A stretch of 64,000 bases of DNA. It comes from Capitulum mitella. Its lineage: Eukaryota > Arthropoda > Thecostraca > Pollicipedomorpha > Pollicipedidae. The position numbers and the translations under genes are program-made. The notes below the pieces were generated by a model. That model had not been told where the DNA came from and made no database searches. It saw only the letters and a list, made by a program, of their open reading frames with translations. The DNA is taken from contig CP099842.1 in NCBI GenBank assembly GCA_030062745.1, forward strand, positions 1,116,001-1,180,000, read 5' to 3'. Positions within the stretch are counted from its first letter, which is position 1, and each line of letters starts with the position of its first letter. Shown here piece after piece: positions 22,750-32,684 of this stretch.

Positions 22750-23105
22750 TTCGTCAGTCAGCGGCGGAGTCTCTCAGAGACGGCCAGTCGGCGCGACGGA
22801 GTCTCCTGGAGGCGGCAAGTCGAAGCGACGGAGTCTCCTGGAGACGGCCAGTCAGAGAGACGGAGTCCCTCAGAGACGACCAGTCGGAGCGACGGAGTCT
22901 CCTGGAGACGGCCAGTCAGAGAGACGGAGTCTCTCAGAGACGGCCAGTCGGAGCGGCGGAATCTCCTGGAGACAGTCCATCAGAGCGGCAGAGTCTCCTG
23001 GAGACGACCAGTCGGTGCCGTGGGTCTCCTGGAGACGGTTACTCAGAGCAGCGGAGTCTCCGAAACACGATCATTCGAAATGGCTGAGTCTCCGAGAGAC
23101 GGTCC
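22750..23105 (+). repeat. 32-bp minisatellite
   Basis: About 11 tandem units built on CGGAGTCTCCTGGAGACGGCCAGT plus 8 bp. TCTCC/TGGAGA makes an internal dyad in each unit. The unit has no plus-strand stop codon. Because 32 is not a multiple of 3, all three plus frames stay open for 119-173 aa, which shows that these frames are not evidence of a gene. Confidence 0.95.
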
Positions 23106-23109
23106 CCAA

Positions 23110-23650
23110 TAACGCGGCGGCCTGATTATAAATGGACGTTTTGCGTCGCGACGAAGCGAGACCGTCATGCAAAGACCGAAGCAGCTGGTTCCAAACCTAA
23201 CCACATCACTGCCATTGACCGGTTCAAAACTCCTGGGCCCAAGTCTGGCAATAACCGGCTAAACGGCCTGGATCCCACTGCATGGTTACACTATGAGCTG
23301 AAAGTTGGACGGACTGACAGTGCGGGCCTCAGGGCCAATTCCTGGGACGTCGCGAACACGCCGCCGCGGTTTGTTCTGCCTGACTGCAGAGTTCGGCAGA
23401 CGCCGGGCTGGTCTGCTGGATCGCCGCGGGCGCTTTCTCCCTTCTCATGCCTGTTCTGAGCAGCTCAGCGTGTGCGCAGCTGCGTCCGATGGCTCATCAC
23501 AGCGGTAGCCATAGCGGCTCGAACGTCCTGAGAGTCACTCGAGCGGCCAGCACTGAGTGTGCCGCACCTCAGTTATTGGACGCCCGTGGTGCCAGGCGTC
23601 ACTGGCTTCCACAGGCGGACCGAGCTCGGCAGGCTGAAAGCCCGCCTTCA
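23110..23650. other. GC-rich spacer between two minisatellites
   Basis: Unique GC-rich sequence downstream of the ephrin exon in the direction of transcription, so it would lie in ephrin intron 1. No exon recognised. Confidence 0.4.
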
Positions 23651-23656
23651 ACGGCA

Positions 23657-24150
23657 GCCAGATCACACACCCCGGCGGCGAGACCACACACCCCGGCGGC
23701 CAGATCTCACACCCCGGCGGCCAGATCTCACACCCCGGCGGCGAGATCACACACCCCGGCAGCCAGACCACACACCCCGGCGGCCAGATCACACACCCCG
23801 GCGGCCAGATCACACACCCCGGCGGCCAGATCTCACACCCCGGCGGCCAGATCTCACACCCCGGCGGCCAGATCTCAAACCCCGGCGGCCAGACCACACA
23901 CCCCGGCGGCCAGATCTCACACCCCGGCGGCCAGATCTCACACCCCGGCGGCCAGATCTCACACCCCGGCGGCCAGATCTCACACCCCGGCGGCCAGATC
24001 TCACACCCCGGCGGCTAGATCACAAACACCGGCAGCCATACCACACACCCCGGCGGCTAGATCACAAACACCGGCAGCCAGATCTCACACCCCGGCGGCC
24101 AGACCACACACCCCGGCGGCCAGACCACACACCCCGGCGGCCACACACCT
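23657..24150 (-). repeat. 21-bp minisatellite in ephrin intron 1
   Basis: About 23 tandem 21-bp units (plus strand CACACCCCGGCGGCCAGATC plus T, with GACCACA, GATCACA and AAACACCGGCAG variants). The array ends about 50 bp from the ephrin 5' splice site. Each standard unit has a CACACCCCG word, a CACCC/KLF-Sp-type motif (GGGTGTG on the ephrin sense strand), and most have a BglII site AGATCT. 21 bp is two helical turns, so the motifs lie on one face of the DNA. It stays open as a 7-residue repeat in plus frames, but that strand is antisense to ephrin. Confidence 0.95.
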
Positions 24151-24203
24151 TCACGACGGCCGCGTCCCCCGGCCCTCCTCCCGTTCGGTGCGGCTGTACT
24201 CAC

Positions 24204-24307
24204 ATGGGGTTGGTGGCGTTCCAGTAGACGTTGATGCGGCGGCCGGCTCCGTCCTGGACCAGCCGGAGCAGCAGCAGCACCCACAGCGTGAGCGCCGACG
24301 CCTGCAT
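24204..24307 (-). CDS. Ephrin, first coding exon (partial gene)
   Basis: Ephrins are membrane-anchored ligands of Eph receptor tyrosine kinases that act in cell-contact signalling. The exon runs from ATG at 24307 for 34 codons plus 2 nt (phase 2). Residues 1-22 form a signal peptide: a short polar start, then the core LTLWVLLLLRLV, then small residues. It is followed by RRINVYWNATNP, which matches the opening strand of the ephrin receptor-binding domain (V-[YF]-W-N-[SA]-[ST]-N-P). The exon ends at AT|GTGAGT, a canonical 5' splice site. Vertebrate ephrin exon 1 also ends just after this W-N-x-x-N-P motif, which supports the call. The ATG has a good context (CCACCATGC). Exon 2 onward, which would carry the Cys-rich core and the membrane anchor, was not found at lower coordinates. 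Type A or B cannot be told from this piece. Confidence 0.78.
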
Positions 24308-24460
24308 GGTGGGCCGGTCAGCGCATGGCCGTCTGAAACTGGCGCCGGCTGTCGTTAGTCGGCTCCAGCCGGGCGCGTCGGCCGGCGCCACACGGGGCAG
24401 GCGCGCGGAGCGGGCTCTGATGTCGGCGGCACGGCCGCGTTCAACTGATGTCATCTGAGG
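24308..24460 (-). promoter_or_regulatory. Putative ephrin 5' UTR and promoter
   Basis: CpG-rich sequence immediately upstream of the ephrin ATG. On the minus strand a TCAGTT word, the arthropod initiator consensus TCAGTY, places a possible start at 24446, about 140 nt before the ATG. No TATA box lies about 30 nt upstream and no clear DPE lies at +28. This would be a TATA-less CpG-rich promoter. The TSS is inference only. Confidence 0.3.
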
Positions 24461-24464
24461 CTGG

Positions 24465-25130
24465 TGGACGTGGAATGGGACGTGGGCAGTGTTATGATGG
24501 TTTTCGCGGAACCGGCTGCTCTCTGTAAAGAGTCTGTAACGGGAAATGTGATTACAAGCTTCAGCTGTCACTGAATTACGTATCACTGCGTCTTTTTGTT
24601 GTGCAGATTTAGCCCCGTGGCCATCAGGATACATTTCATTATGATCTAGCGTATTAGAGGCAAAACCGGATTAACCAGTAACGGAGCTGAATGGATACAT
24701 TTTATCAGACTCTGCATCAGTTGCGGGCACAGTCAAACATTAGGAGCATGTTGTGCCTTACTCACAGACAAGTTTGTGTGAAAAAAGAACTGACGAATAG
24801 CTTGCAGACAGAGAAACTCATCAGTTCCAAAATTTTGTCTCACATCAAAATGGAACTTTTTCCGATAGGCAAGAACATGCCGTAATCTGCCAAACAGTCT
24901 TAGAAATGTACGACAGCTTCGGAAAACAAATACAATAATGGTTTTGGTCCGCATGTGGAACAGCATTTATGAATTCACCATCGTGAAGACGGCTGTTGTT
25001 ACCATGCGGGCGCTGAGGTTACTTTCGTGAAAACGTTATCTTCTCTACTCGTGAGTTTTAGTGCTGCTGGATTTTCAAAGCCTAGGGATATGCAGACGAA
25101 CATAAAAATCCAGCCTGTGTAGTTACTCTG
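24465..25130. other. Upstream flank of ephrin, no gene seen
   Basis: AT-richer unique DNA 5' of the ephrin start. No exon or repeat recognised. Confidence 0.4.
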
Positions 25131-25137
25131 AACTTGC

Positions 25138-26223
25138 TTGACCTATCTACATTGGCCTGGCTCACATCGTCAAAAACAACGGAGAAACACCAACGTGAAA
25201 GGTGAGCATTCCAGCAACACTGGGGCGTCAGGATCTCGTCACGGTCTTCAGGAAAAGTGGCATCACAAATCGTCCGGCTTCGCTGCCTCGTGTCCGTCAC
25301 GACCAGTTCGAGCGGCCAACGCTATGATCCGACGCCTCACACCGTCGCCCCCGACAGATGACCTTCGGCAGGTCGGACCCCGCGCTGCCCTGATACACGC
25401 CGGCGCCGGACTGTCGGCCGGACCTGGCCGGCAGCTCCGGCTGCTGTCTGTCTGCCCCAACCGATCACGACGGCTGTTCAGCGACAGGAGCCCCCTGACG
25501 TCGGGGCGTGCTGCTGCCTATCAGCCAATCGCGTCCCCATTTGAGTCGGTTTTTTTGACTTCGAACTCTGCAGTAACACGTCCGGACCTGCGTAACAAGA
25601 AAGGCGTCTTGGAACTTTTAACATTTGATAATGGATATGGCGTAAGCTCAATAATGACGTGTTGTGGAGGCAGACGCTTGAAAGCTCGGAAAGGCTGCCC
25701 CAAGGTAACAAAGCCCTGGGGCTTGGTTTCTTGCCAGAGTTCCGCGATAGCTTATCCGGGGAACATCCCGGATAGTAGCTGCTCTAGCTGTAGCACGTGG
25801 GGGGAGGAAGTGTCCCAACAATCCGTCTTCTCCTTTTTACTGAACGGACCTACAAGTTCCCACTGCCAAATCGACTGCATACCGCACAGTGACGTCATTG
25901 GTAGCTGGTGCCCGCCCCGGAAACTGTCAGACCGTCCCACTGGAACATGGCTGCGGACAGTCCTCCCGCTGAAGGGTCCACGTCAGGAGGAGTTGACTCG
26001 CATCTCAGCGTCATTCCTAAGTCCACCGAGGTCGTCCAGAAAAACTCAGAGTCGGCTGCTCAGAGGCTCAGGAGACGAATGGAAACTCTGGGCCGCGGTT
26101 TCCTGCCACTCCTGTTCGGTCCATATTTTCCTCCATGTACTGCGGATGCACGGCGATGGGCAATGTTTGTATCGTAACGCTAAGATCACATCGGACATAG
26201 CGTCGCATCTAACGGGGCGTTAA
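25138..26223 (+). other. Unexplained 361-codon open frame
   Basis: The longest open frame in the window. It is not in tandem-repeat DNA and its base composition is moderate, so its length is unlikely by chance. The peptide shows no signal peptide, membrane segment or long domain that I recognise. Near its C-terminus (26152-26175) it reads GDGQCLYR, which matches the catalytic-cysteine motif G-D-G-x-C-L-[FY]-R of OTU cysteine proteases, but the flanking residues are not OTU-like and the frame stops 15 residues later. An overlapping frame has an ATG in good context at 25945 (MAADSPPAEG...), also unassigned. It could be a decayed mobile-element gene or a statistical accident. Confidence 0.2.
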
Positions 26224-27055
26224 CAGAAGGTCGGAGGCATAGAGGCACGCTGAGGCTCTTTGTCGTGAAGCGAACCCAAAACCAAAGTGCTGCTTCACAA
26301 CCCTGCGACAAAAATAACCGCGAAATTTATAAGGAGAATCCCGAAAGAAATGAATCAACAAACTGAATTTCTTTGAACTATCAGTAAAACCTTAGCTGCG
26401 TTTCCTAGGTTAAAGCGACGGCGGAAAGGTCGTTTTTTCTTTCTATTCCTAGGCTGAAGGCACGGCCCGGACTGTCAGAGGGACCGCATAAAAAGCGTCA
26501 TGCGGCGCTCGCCGCGGCCCGTCGTATCGATACGCAGCCGCCGCGGGCGGCGCGCCAGTCACACTCTGATTACGGTCAGATGCCCGTCTGGCGCATTACC
26601 GCCGCCGTCGCCATGGCAACCGCTGCACACGGCCCCACCAAAAAGCCGGCATCAATACGGCCGGGGCGTATTGCAGGAGAATGGGAGCTGGCCGCAGCCG
26701 GTTGGGGAATGGAGACTTGACGGAGTTAGGCGTATTGCAGGAGGATGGGAGCTGGCCGCAGCCGTCAGGGGAATGGAAACTCGACGGATTTGCCAAGCTC
26801 GGAGAGATTCGGCCGTCCTGGTGTAGTGTCGGAGCGTCGGAGCATCCATTTAGCGATGTGTTTCATCTTCTAAACGTCAAAAACAAAGACTAAAATACAT
26901 TTGCGGCAAAATTATAACAAAGTGCCGGATCAGTGCCCAGCGTGTGTCGTCCAAATCGATGACGGCAAGATACTATCAATAAGTTAGCTTCGTTGCATGA
27001 ATGTCAAACGACTTTTCGCGAATTTGAATAAATCGGTACGTATTGCACCCGGGCG
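26224..27055. other. Spacer, small GC island and 64-bp duplication
   Basis: AT-richer to about 26460, then a GC island to 26830 that opens with CGCATAAAAAGCGTCATGCG. A 64-bp direct duplication starts at 26668 and 26732 (GTATTGCAGGAGAATGGGAG and a close copy). After 26830 the sequence is AT-rich and unremarkable. Confidence 0.45.
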
Positions 27056-27175
27056 AACTGATGAAACACGAGAGGTGTACAGAAGGTAGAGGTCGATGTA
27101 GAGGGTAGAGGGAAGGTAGAGGGAACGAGAGAGAGAAGGGGACGGGAAGTGCTGTCAGGAAGTGGACACAGAAAG
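27056..27175 (+). repeat. Purine-rich GGTAGAGG repeat tract
   Basis: Loosely repeated GAAGGTAGAGG/GTAGAGGGA words followed by a short GAGAGAGAG tract. Almost all purine on the plus strand, so it could form a triplex. Confidence 0.6.
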
Positions 27176-27239
27176 AAGGGGCGAGCACGTCCCAGTCTAA
27201 CTCTGGATGCCCTACTCTCAGCTTCCAGCTCCCAGCTTC

Positions 27240-27900
27240 CAGTTTCCTAGCAGCGGGCCGGATCCTGGCCAGATCTCGGCCGAATCTCGCACAGATGTAG
27301 GGCTGGATGTCGGAGCTGATCTTGGCTGGAGGCTAAGCCAGGGTCCCGAGGTCCCCTGGCCAGGCATCGGGGCCGGATCTCAATCGGATTTCGGGCTGGA
27401 CTTGGGCAAGATCTCGGCCGGATTATGCTGCGGATCTCGGTTGAATCTCGGAACGGACCTCTGCAGGTCCGCGATCAGATCTCGGGCCGAATCTTCGGCC
27501 GGATCCCAGCCCGAGGGAGCCGGATCTGGTCCCGATCTTTGCCGGGTCTCGGCCGCCTTTTGGGCCTCATCCTGGCCGAACGCCGAACAGAATCTCGAAC
27601 CGCGTCTCGGACCGGATCCTGGCCGAATCTCGGGCCGGATCTAGGACCGGATCCTGACCCGACATCCGGTCGGATCTCGGCCGGGTCGGGACGCCGCGCC
27701 ACGGCTCGCGCCGCCGCCAGCTCGGCGGTTAATCGCGTCCGGGCCGTGCGGCGCCGGCCGGGCTTTGCCCTGGCACGCTACGGGCCGGGCCCGGCGGACC
27801 CGCCAGTCGGCGGCCTCTCCGGGACACATCGGCCCCACAGCCGGGGCGACGGCTCGCCGCCATCTCGTCGAGCTGGTGTCCCCTGATGGGATACACGGGC
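27240..27900 (+). repeat. GC island with degenerate GGATCTCGGCCG repeat
   Basis: From about 27250 to 27700, words of the form GGATCTCGGCCG, GAATCTCGG and GGATCCTGGCC recur every 17-19 bp with many changes. This is a decayed minisatellite. The last 200 bp are unique GC-rich sequence. Frames of 145-153 aa are repeat-borne. Confidence 0.6.
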
Positions 27901-27904
27901 AGTC

Positions 27905-28535
27905 ATGTTGCTGAATGCAGTCGTCTGTTGAAAAACTGGCGCAGTTTCATTCGACAATGAAACATCGTCGCACCGTGTCCCAGCTGCTCAAACTTCGCTC
28001 CCTTCTTCATTGATTTCTGCTCGCCAATAGCGGACAGGGGTTTCTAGGAAGTACAACACTGGGAACGTTTCGTACGAAGCATTTTCTTTGTGATGGACGG
28101 TTTTCGGAATCTAAACCTACCAGCTGAATTCAGTTCGAACAAACGCCAATAGTTGGTCATGTCGATGGAACGCGATCTGTTCCAAACTTTGAAGGGAGAT
28201 AATTAAAGATTCTTACCAGACAGGAGATGACTGTGCTGTCACCACAGCCACTGTCATTTCAGTACAGTACCCGAGCCGTGCCACAAAGGGACGAATATCG
28301 AGGCCAGTATAATATTTGATGATCGTAAAATTAACCGTTCGGTCTGGACCAAACATTTTTATTTCAAATGTGCTGTACGAACGTCTATATTTTACGGTTT
28401 AACTAAACGGATGCGACACATAGGTGGCAGAAAACGAAAATAAATAACTCCGAAAAGTCATATCTCATGCTCAAAATCATTCAGGCAATCTACTTTTAAG
28501 CCAATACAACCCCTGGCCAGCTGGCGTGACGAACT
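27905..28535. other. AT-rich intergenic sequence, no gene seen
   Basis: Unique AT-rich DNA with nothing recognisable. Confidence 0.45.
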
Positions 28536-28539
28536 AACG

Positions 28540-28935
28540 ATGGCGACTCCCTTCCGAGCCATTGTCTTCGCCTCCCGATTTGTGGGGCCCCACCTAAATG
28601 GCCTCCTCCGCTTCCAGAGCGGACCACGCACTAAGTGAATTCCGCAGTTGCCTCCATCGGGTCGCCGCCTGTCCGCTGCGTATCTTTGCTCGTCAGTTCG
28701 AGCGGCCGGCTGTTATGGTAATTAAATGGCCGCGGCGCGGACAAGAACGCCAGAGATCGCCGCCGGATGAACTGGACCGGGCGCGGGGACGGCCGGGGAG
28801 AGACTGCTGCACCCCTGACGGTCTCCGCTCCCTCCGCGCCGTCCATTGCGACTGTCACGACACGACAAAGCCCGCCGACACACCACTTACGGGCGTAAAA
28901 CAAAGAGTCGCGTCGCCCGCGGCAGGAACGAATGG
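28540..28935. promoter_or_regulatory. Small GC island with homeodomain-type site
   Basis: A 400-bp island with CCACCTAAATGGCC near 28590 and TTATGGTAATTAAATGGCC at about 28712-28730, in which TAATTAAA is a homeodomain-type core, inside otherwise GC-rich DNA. The 143-aa plus frame has no domain. The regulatory reading is inference. Confidence 0.2.
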
Positions 28936-31435
28936 AGAGAAGGGGAACATTACGATGTTACTGCTCAGGGTGTCGCTGGCCGACGGCACATTGCAAAGCC
29001 TCCCTGGTCAAAAAAATAACCTCTGTTAAGCCATTTTTCTTGATCGCCAGATTTTCATCGAAATACACCGGACCGCAAACACCAGCATTTTCTGTTCCGA
29101 GTCTGGTTTCGGGCCCAGAAAACACCACACTTCAGCGTAGAGAGGAAGAAAAGACGACCAAATCGCATGGCTTGCAGCATCGTGAGCTTCAGCAAACTGG
29201 TTAATCAAAAAAAGCCTTGGACAGATGGCAATCATCTGGAAATTTTAGCTGCGTCCCGGTCAACTTTCGCCTAATCCGACACGAAACACCACCATCAATC
29301 ATTGAGGTGTTTGGCAGCTTCACCGTGTTGACAGTGGACTGAGGGAAGACGTGATTTTTGGTGGTGAGCGAAGGAAGATATTTACCTTGGTTTATAGCTG
29401 TTTTGATGCCATTGGTCTACTGCGATATATTCATCCATTTTTGCATGGTGTTGTTAAATTATAGCACCATCAAAGGTAAAAATGAACAACTTTATTTAGC
29501 CCTGATGTAGAAACTAGTTGCCTTTCAGGATTTCCGTGGGCATAATTACGAAATTAGCTTATCGGGTTGGCATTGGAAAGCTTTTAGAAAGACCATACCC
29601 CAGTCAAGCTCGCCTATTTCCTGAATGGTATCCCACTTTTGGGTGCAAACCTGGTACGCTAACAGTTTTAATGGCATCTCATGTCTATTTTTTTTTTATT
29701 AAACACGACAGCCTGTATTCCGAATTTCGGAATGTGACTTCATGGCAGAAACGGTCTTAAGCTTTCAAGCACAGAAGCACCTCTTGTAAACCACTTGTTA
29801 CACGCACCAGTTAATGTATCTTAGTTTATGAAGTCGTTTCTATACATTATACGACCCGTTTAATTCGTTAAAAGTGTTATGTTAAAAGTTAAAAGTGCGG
29901 CATTAAAGAACAAAGAACTGCGAAATTCCACTTCGGTCTAGTGCATAACATCGTTCTCCAAATGGCACCTGTATTAACCACGACACCGCGAGCCATCTGC
30001 ATGGCTTGCGGCGCAAGTCAGTGGACCATAAATCCGATCAGTGAAACGTGGTCTAGCGGGACAGAACACATTACATAACATAAGGGACGCCGAAATGCTT
30101 TCTAAGTTGCGAGGGCACAAAGCAGTTTTAACACAAACCAATTACCAACCGATACCATTAGGCTAACAATCCAAACGGGCCAACTTGTTCATGACAAATT
30201 TAACAAATTATGCATGGGCCAGCAACCTCGGCCGTCCGTCCCACTTCCGCCGTCCACGTTCACAGGACATGTTACGGTCCGCCAGAGAGGGACGGCCAGG
30301 CCGAAGTTGGGGTGCCGATAATGCGATGTTCCTTCGGTGGAAATAAAAAAAAAACATTACTGGGACCTAATGTCTTAATTCTGATGACCAGTCAGGTGCG
30401 GATCAGTTCGTAGCCTTCCTGGGGCGAAACGGTTATATGCCCTGCAGTTATCTGAACCAACCTCTCATGGTTCAACGTCGGACTGAAGCGCGCATTGTCG
30501 TATCGTGTTAGTTTTGTTTTAATAAGGGCATTTGCATTAGCCGAAATTTCCTTGCGCTTCTTCTGGCCGCACTATTCCGAGAATATCCGTTGTCACATTG
30601 CCAACGCCCGGGATTACCACAGACGTTTCAAAACTCACGTTTTGCCTCTTGCTATGCTTCTTATATGGAGCCCATTAGCCTTTCATGAAGATCCAACCTG
30701 ATAACCCCATAAAAACTTGTTGTTTTCGAAGCCACTTGACACCAATGGACAATGAAGCTATCCAGAAGATCAAAAAGCTCTCAACATTTAAAACACTATA
30801 ATCCGGCAGGATCGGAAGCCGCTCCTTCGCGACTGGCGAGCATACACAGCCTAAACGAAGTGGAAAAGGACACATGTTCTCATGACTAAGCTGAAAGGTG
30901 TACAATCCTCAGCCTGTCATATGCAGTAAATCGCATGACAGCTGCCAAGTAAATACGAGATACTTTCGAATACTTCGAGCCCGACCACAAAAATGGTATC
31001 ACTCTTAACGCTGCAGGCGACAGTTTCAGAAATTACGCTGCAGAAAAGCCAAATTTACTGACGGACCTGGGCATGTCAAATGCAGCGATAAGGACAAGGC
31101 TGGCTAGTTGGTTATTATCTCAGGTGGTCGTTTCATTATCTGGAGGCGCGTACCGAGGCCCAGATAGGCAGATACCGGCCAGTTAGGCACCCGCCTGTCA
31201 GGCACACGAGACAATATATTCCACATGAGGCATCTTGGGCCAACGGGCAAAGCCGATGACGAAACCCAAAAGTGCAAGCTTATATTCACAAACGACGACG
31301 CTACGCAGGCTGGACCAAAAGATTCTATGCCTGGTGATACTCTTGGAAAGATCTTGCCAGATACTAAGCAGAGAAACATTCACTTTCTTGTTCTCGGACT
31401 GCCGTGAACTAATTTCTAACACACCGCATTCTAAG
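28936..31435. other. Long AT-rich intergenic stretch, no gene seen
   Basis: About 2.5 kb of AT-rich, mostly unique sequence. I found no exon, tandem repeat or mobile-element end. Short open frames show no known motif. Confidence 0.45.
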
Positions 31436-31439
31436 TGCC

Positions 31440-31865
31440 CAGCTTTTGGCCGGGGTCGGTTCCATCTTCGTCTGGCCCGCCTCGACTGCCAGCGCCGCAA
31501 CATCCAGTCACTCCGTGTGACGCAAGTTCACGGCCCGGGAATCATGCAGTGTCCGGCGCCGCGTTCAGCGTATCTGAGCCAAACCAGCCGGAACGAACGA
31601 AGCCCCACGCAGTCACACCGGACGACTAGCCGCCCGCACTCCGCCGTCGTCCGCGGTGCCCGGGCGTTCCCGGGGTGGCGCCGACCACAGGACGAGCGAT
31701 CGCGCCGGACCCGGCGCCGGCGTGGCCGGACGTCACACGCAGCCCGACAAAAACGGCCCCGAGCGACGACCGGACCACGCGCCTCCGACAGGCTCATTTC
31801 AAACTCGGCCGCACGGGCGCCCGCCCGCTCTCAGACTGTGACGGGCCTTATTACGCACTAATGGA
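31440..31865. other. GC/CpG-rich island
   Basis: GC-rich, no tandem repeat, no recognised exon. The 208-aa plus frame that crosses it begins in AT-rich DNA and has no domain. Confidence 0.4.
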
Positions 31866-31869
31866 CTGG

Positions 31870-32255
31870 AAGTGAGGAAATTCCGGCGTTTTCTGAGAGG
31901 CTGATATAGGAAGGTCAGTCATCATAAGGCGAGGAACATTAAATAAAGGGATTTCGAGCCGGAACTGGACTAAACGGACCCAGACAAACCCGAAATGCAT
32001 AAAGGCAGGGAAAAGCGCCAGTCTGTGTTGTCTGTTACTTTTATTGTAATCAACAACCAATATGTTGCAGTAATCAATCTACAATAATTTCTTGTAATCA
32101 CAATCAATCCTGTAATTGTAATGAACATCAAATATATAGCAACTCGAATCGTAAACAAACGTACTAATGGCAATATCACTTCCGCCAGAACATAAAAAAA
32201 TCCAAGGGGTTTCCGTTCACGCAGCATCGCCTCGCGCCCCACTTCTCACCTTCTC
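31870..32255. other. AT-rich spacer with TAATCA words
   Basis: TAATCA/TAATC-type words (GTAATCAACAACC, AGTAATCAATC, TTGTAATCACAATCAATCC) recur at 32045-32120. These resemble Otx/bicoid (TAATCC) or Pbx half sites and may be a loosely clustered regulatory stretch or chance. Confidence 0.25.
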
Positions 32256-32257
32256 AC

Positions 32258-32680
32258 CGACACCATGCTCATGACCTAGCCAACTTCCTGACGCCTCACC
32301 GTCGCGCCTACCGCCCTCCTAATTACCCAGACATTAACATTTCAGGCGCACCCGCGCATTTCCATGCATGCGATGGCCAGGCGTAATGGCGGAGGTGCGG
32401 TTCATCAATTATCCACGGCTGGGGCGGGGGTGGCCGCGAATCGGTCGACGGTGCCGGTGCGACCCCAGCGCCCGCAGGCACCGTCCGACAACAGCGACCC
32501 CTCCCCCGCCGGTCCGCGCCCGCGGCGAAGTCCCCCCCCCACCCCCGGCCAGTTAGCGGGATCTGACGTCCGGTGGCAGTCGGCCGGGGCCAGTCCACGG
32601 GGGGAGCGCACGGACCAGCGTCAGGACGCCGCTTCGCCTGAGTCGCACCGGGGGCTCGACTGACGGAGTAAATCCCGCAG
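32258..32680. promoter_or_regulatory. GC island with AT-rich site cluster
   Basis: Within 32315-32420 the sequence has CCTAATTACCC, CATTAACATTTC, CATTTCCATGCATGC, GCGTAATGGCGG and CATCAATTATCC, set in GC-rich flanks. At least three homeodomain-type cores lie in 105 bp. Enhancer function is inference. Confidence 0.25.
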
Positions 32681-32684
32681 GAAG

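Noticed and set aside
1-24203. Ephrin exon 2
   Set aside because: Searched by eye on the minus strand for codons of ICP, FRPF and DYYFI-type motifs; none found. A tBLASTn search would be decisive.
23447-24358. 303-aa plus-strand frame with 7-residue repeats
   Set aside because: Product of the 21-bp minisatellite on the strand opposite ephrin, and it overlaps the ephrin exon in antisense.
25945-26177. Possible Mastermind-like N-terminus (QRLRRRME)
   Set aside because: Only a short basic motif is similar. The flanking residues and the expected Cys/Arg-rich continuation are missing, and no donor site follows.
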